From Pezizomycotina sp. ARF18 (lineage: Eukaryota > Ascomycota): a DNA stretch of 38,199 nucleotides. A program made the translations under genes and the position numbers. Of this stretch, positions 35,599-38,199 are shown one piece after another. The notes under the pieces are model-generated. The model saw only the letters and a list, made by a program, of their open reading frames with translations. It ran no database searches and was not told where the DNA came from. The DNA lies in contig AZLU01000309.1 of assembly GCA_002224055.1 (NCBI GenBank), positions 1 to 38,199 on the forward strand, given 5' to 3'. Positions within the stretch are counted from its first letter, which is position 1; each line of letters begins with the position of its first letter.

Positions 35599-36265
35599 TT
35601 TTGGATATATTATTGCAAGAAATAACGAAGAACGGTAATTCCAACCAAGAAAGAAAAATATGGAGAAGTTTGAGTGTGTTTATTTAGCAGATCCTTTTTG
35701 GTGACGTTTGCTTTTTTGGTTTGTGGCTTGTGATTAAAGCTAGGAAGTAGGTTCCACAAGAAACTTCCGCCTATGAGGGGATGATCTCCCATCTTATCAT
35801 CCCATAGAGCTTCAACTGAATCGCAAAATTAAAAAAAAAAAAATTATATATCTGCTTAAGTATATATTTGAACAGATTGACAATGGCGCAAATGGCGTTG
35901 TATCTCTTCGTATTTGTAATTTTCGATATTATTATGTTCAAGATACCTCTACTCTTTTCCAAGTCAGCTAAGAATCTATACCAGCCAAATTAGTCTCACA
36001 CTTCTTTTTTTTTATTTATTTTATTTTTTTTTTTTAAGTTTTGGTAATGAATGAGTCTTCGAAAGAGAAAAAGAATAAAGAGCCTGACGCACCTCGAAAG
36101 AGCACCTCCTTCCAGTTTCCTTTTTCCTCTTTCCTTTCTATTCAAAAGCCGATCCTAATTAACAACAGACGAAAAGAAGCAGAGACCCGTAAGAAAAAAG
36201 CATATATATATTCAAATACTTCAGCTTAATATTTAGGCCTTGAGAAGGAAGCAGCGAGAAAAAAT
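35599..36265. promoter_or_regulatory. Divergent GET4/CDC123 promoter region
   Basis: 667 bp between divergent start codons, AT-rich, with an A12 run (about 35831-35842) and a T-rich patch (36005-36038). A small Lys-rich open frame at 36041-36229 (starting MNESSKEKKNKEP) lies just before CDC123; it may be 5' UTR or chance. Confidence 0.6.
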
Positions 36266-37755
36266 ATGAACGGAGAAGCCCGTATCGAAGCACCAGCACA
36301 GAACGGTGACTCGGCGCAAGGCGATGCCACCCAGCCGTCGAACGTGCTCACAATCCTAGATTTCCCAAAACCGACCAAGCAACACATCGTGAACTGCTCC
36401 TATGCGTCTTGGTACAAGCTATACAAGCGAATATCGCCGAAGGCCAGGGTGATACCGCTGTCGAAGGAATTCATAGCGTACCTGAATGAGGACGGCATCG
36501 TGCTACCTCACGACGACGGCTTACCTAAAGCCGAAGGCGCCGACTATGATAATCCCAACAGCGCATTTCCCTCGGGTGCCGGTACGAACGGGACTGAAGG
36601 TACCAAGGAAGGGAGGACGATGATGAGGACTCGGCTGAGGATCCCAGCTTGAAGTTTTTCCCAGTCCACACTGCCATCAAGGAGGCGATACAGGAACTTG
36701 GAGGCAAAGTCTCGCCCAAACTCAGCTGGTCAGCGCCGAAAGATGCTTCTTTATCTTGAACAACTCCCTGGAATGCAGAACACCGTCGACATCTACTTGC
36801 TGTTCAAGAGCTCGGATTTTGTCTCCTTTGATCTCAAGCATGCATTTGACGATACGCTCGAGGAGGACGACGAGAAAGAAGGCAGCGATCAGAAGGCGCA
36901 GTTGTCTTCTGCAAACATGGAACATCATATGGTCTTGAGGAAATGGATAGACATTATCCATCAGTCGAATTCCGTTGCTTCGTGAGGAAGCGCAGTGTGA
37001 TAGGCATCACTCAAAGAGATTTGAACTACTACGACTTCCTTCAACCGCAATCCGAGGACTTGCTCGACTTCGTACTCGATTTCTTCGAGGAAAACCTACA
37101 ATCAACCTTTCCCGACCCAGACTGTAAATAGCGTCCCTTATTTATTCTCTTGCTGATGATTTATAACTTCAATAGCTTTGAACCAATGCTGACTTAAGAA
37201 TCACCTACGACAACAATAACAAAGTTGTATTCGACGTCTATATCCCGTCCACATCTACGGCGATCGCCCCGTGTTTGGCTGATCGACGTTACCCTTTCGC
37301 CCCTCAAACCGATCCGCTCACGTTCTCTTGGACGCAGCTACTGAACATGGACCCGGAGGCTCCTGGCTTCGAGCCGGAACTACGATTGGTTAAGAAGGAC
37401 GATCCCGAGGCGTACGGCTTCTACGGCGGAAGGGTTATGAGCAGTGGCGGCCAGTACGGTGCATACAAGGTTCCCAAGGAAGTTGTCGATGCAGGTCAGA
37501 AGGACCCGCCGCAATGGCTGAATTTGCTACGAGATGGCGGGAGATTATAAACAAATGGCGAGCGATATGAAAGACGGATTTGAGAGCGATGACGATAGCA
37601 ATAGTGAAGGTGAAGAAGAGGAAAGCATGTTAATGGATGCAAGGAAGATGACCACAAGGCAAAAGAAAAGGACGAAGCTGCTCCGAAAACAACATGATAA
37701 CGTTTTCATATGCTGCTGTCAATGGGGCATGACTATAGGTTCTGGGTATAAATAA
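36266..37755 (+). CDS. CDC123: Cell division cycle protein 123, eIF2 assembly chaperone
   Basis: ATP-grasp-fold chaperone needed to assemble the eIF2 alpha-beta-gamma trimer, acting on the gamma subunit in the cytosol. The ATG at 36266 follows a purine-rich leader. Segments in order: [37 protein letters not shown], an acidic linker, [89 protein letters not shown] and NYYDFL. A 75-bp intron (37124-37198) follows, then [30 protein letters not shown] (with the conserved metal-binding Asp) and [17 protein letters not shown]. In the final frame a stop occurs at 37550, but a neighbouring frame gives [14 protein letters not shown] and an acidic tail [17 protein letters not shown], the usual C-terminal style, so I extend to 37755; the exact end is uncertain. 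Frame breaks near 36612, 36752, 36787, 36965 and 37290. Confidence 0.92.
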
Positions 37756-37946
37756 TAATCATTCTGCTATTTAAGGATGGTTTTAAAAATACTTTTCGAG
37801 CATTTATAATGTACAATAAGGACCAAAGCTTTAGCGCCGATTCTAAAAATGCATAAGACCAAAACAAACCAAAACGTAAGCGCAGGTAATTACAAAATAC
37901 GTTGATATGTTTCTCGGAATGAGGCAGGTAGTAGAGGCGAAAACTT

Positions 37947-38199
37947 TTAGCTCGAAGCTTGGCCCTCCGCCGCGTTGCAGTTTCTTATAATGTTCTTTTT
38001 TCCCAGATCGTTTCGGCCCTGTATCTCGTTATACTTCTTTTTAAACCGAGCCTTGCTTTCCTTCGAACTAAGGAGCTCATCCACAATATTCCTCTTGCGG
38101 TCTTTGCGGTTGATTCTAGCCGAATGGAATTCCGTCGCTCCCTCACTACCGTACCGACCTGAAAGATTTTGGAAATTCTTTCGAATTGTCCTTTTTGAA
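37947..38199 (-). CDS. FCF2: rRNA-processing protein Fcf2, C-terminal part (runs off the window)
   Basis: C-terminal domain of the Fcf2 pre-rRNA processing family, a nucleolar factor of the small-subunit processome needed for early 18S cleavages. Read from the right edge: IFQVGTVV, then TEFHSARINRKDRKRNIVDE, LLSSKESKARFKKKYNEIQG, and a Lys-rich end with HYKKLQRGGG in a neighbouring frame. The pattern FQxGTxxEGxxEFxSxRxxRKxRKxxxxDELL is the family signature. Frame breaks lie near 38140 and 37995. A stop in one frame is at 37947-37949; the true stop may differ by a few codons. The N-terminal part is beyond the window. Convergent with CDC123. Confidence 0.85.
   Translation of the reverse strand, partial: SKRTIRKNFQNLSGRYGSEGATEFHSARINRKDRKRNIVDELLSSKESKARFKKKYNEIQGRNDLGKKNIIRNCNAAEGQASS

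Overview
This window is a stretch of nuclear chromosome from a filamentous ascomycete (Pezizomycotina-like). The evidence is many short spliceosomal introns (mostly 50-170 bp) with GTATGT/GTAAGT/GTACGT donors, GCTAAC/CTAAC branch points and CAG/TAG acceptors, the standard code, compact genes in alternating orientation, and products typical of this group. Exons are GC-balanced. Introns and intergenic DNA are AT-rich and full of long homopolymers (T and A tracts up to 29 bases, C and G tracts up to about 14).

Layout, left to right: the 3' end of an FCP1/NIF-type phosphatase (+); KAE1 of the KEOPS complex (-); a polyol-type short-chain dehydrogenase (+); EPL1 of NuA4 (+); mitochondrial tryptophanyl-tRNA synthetase (+); an unidentified charged protein (+); a gene-poor 3.9-kb stretch; a conserved fungal protein of unknown function (+); mitochondrial ribosomal protein uS10m/RSM10 with a long acidic tail (+); VPS45 (-); the MBOAT lysophospholipid acyltransferase ALE1 (+); the RNA 5'-end quality-control enzyme RAI1 (-); an unidentified disordered protein (+); GET4 (-); the eIF2-assembly factor CDC123 (+); and the edge of the rRNA-processing gene FCF2 (-). 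Most are housekeeping genes. They form divergent pairs (KAE1/SDR, VPS45/ALE1, RAI1/unknown, GET4/CDC123) and convergent pairs (RSM10/VPS45, ALE1/RAI1, unknown/GET4, CDC123/FCF2). There is no sign of a pathway cluster, defence island, CRISPR array or rRNA/tRNA gene.

Nearly every gene can be recognised only by moving between reading frames. Conserved protein sequence continues across single-base frame breaks, roughly one per 100-300 coding bases, mostly explained by one missing base in a short run. Because essential genes are affected equally and catalytic motifs are intact, I read this as uncorrected indel error in the sequence rather than gene decay. Gene spans and exons below were placed by following conserved protein across these breaks and checking splice phase.

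I found no convincing new multi-gene system. The points most worth a second look are the repeated acidic tail on RSM10, two or three unidentified but apparently conserved proteins, very small exons, a pair of strong hairpins in the gene-poor stretch, and CACGTG inverted repeats in intergenic DNA.
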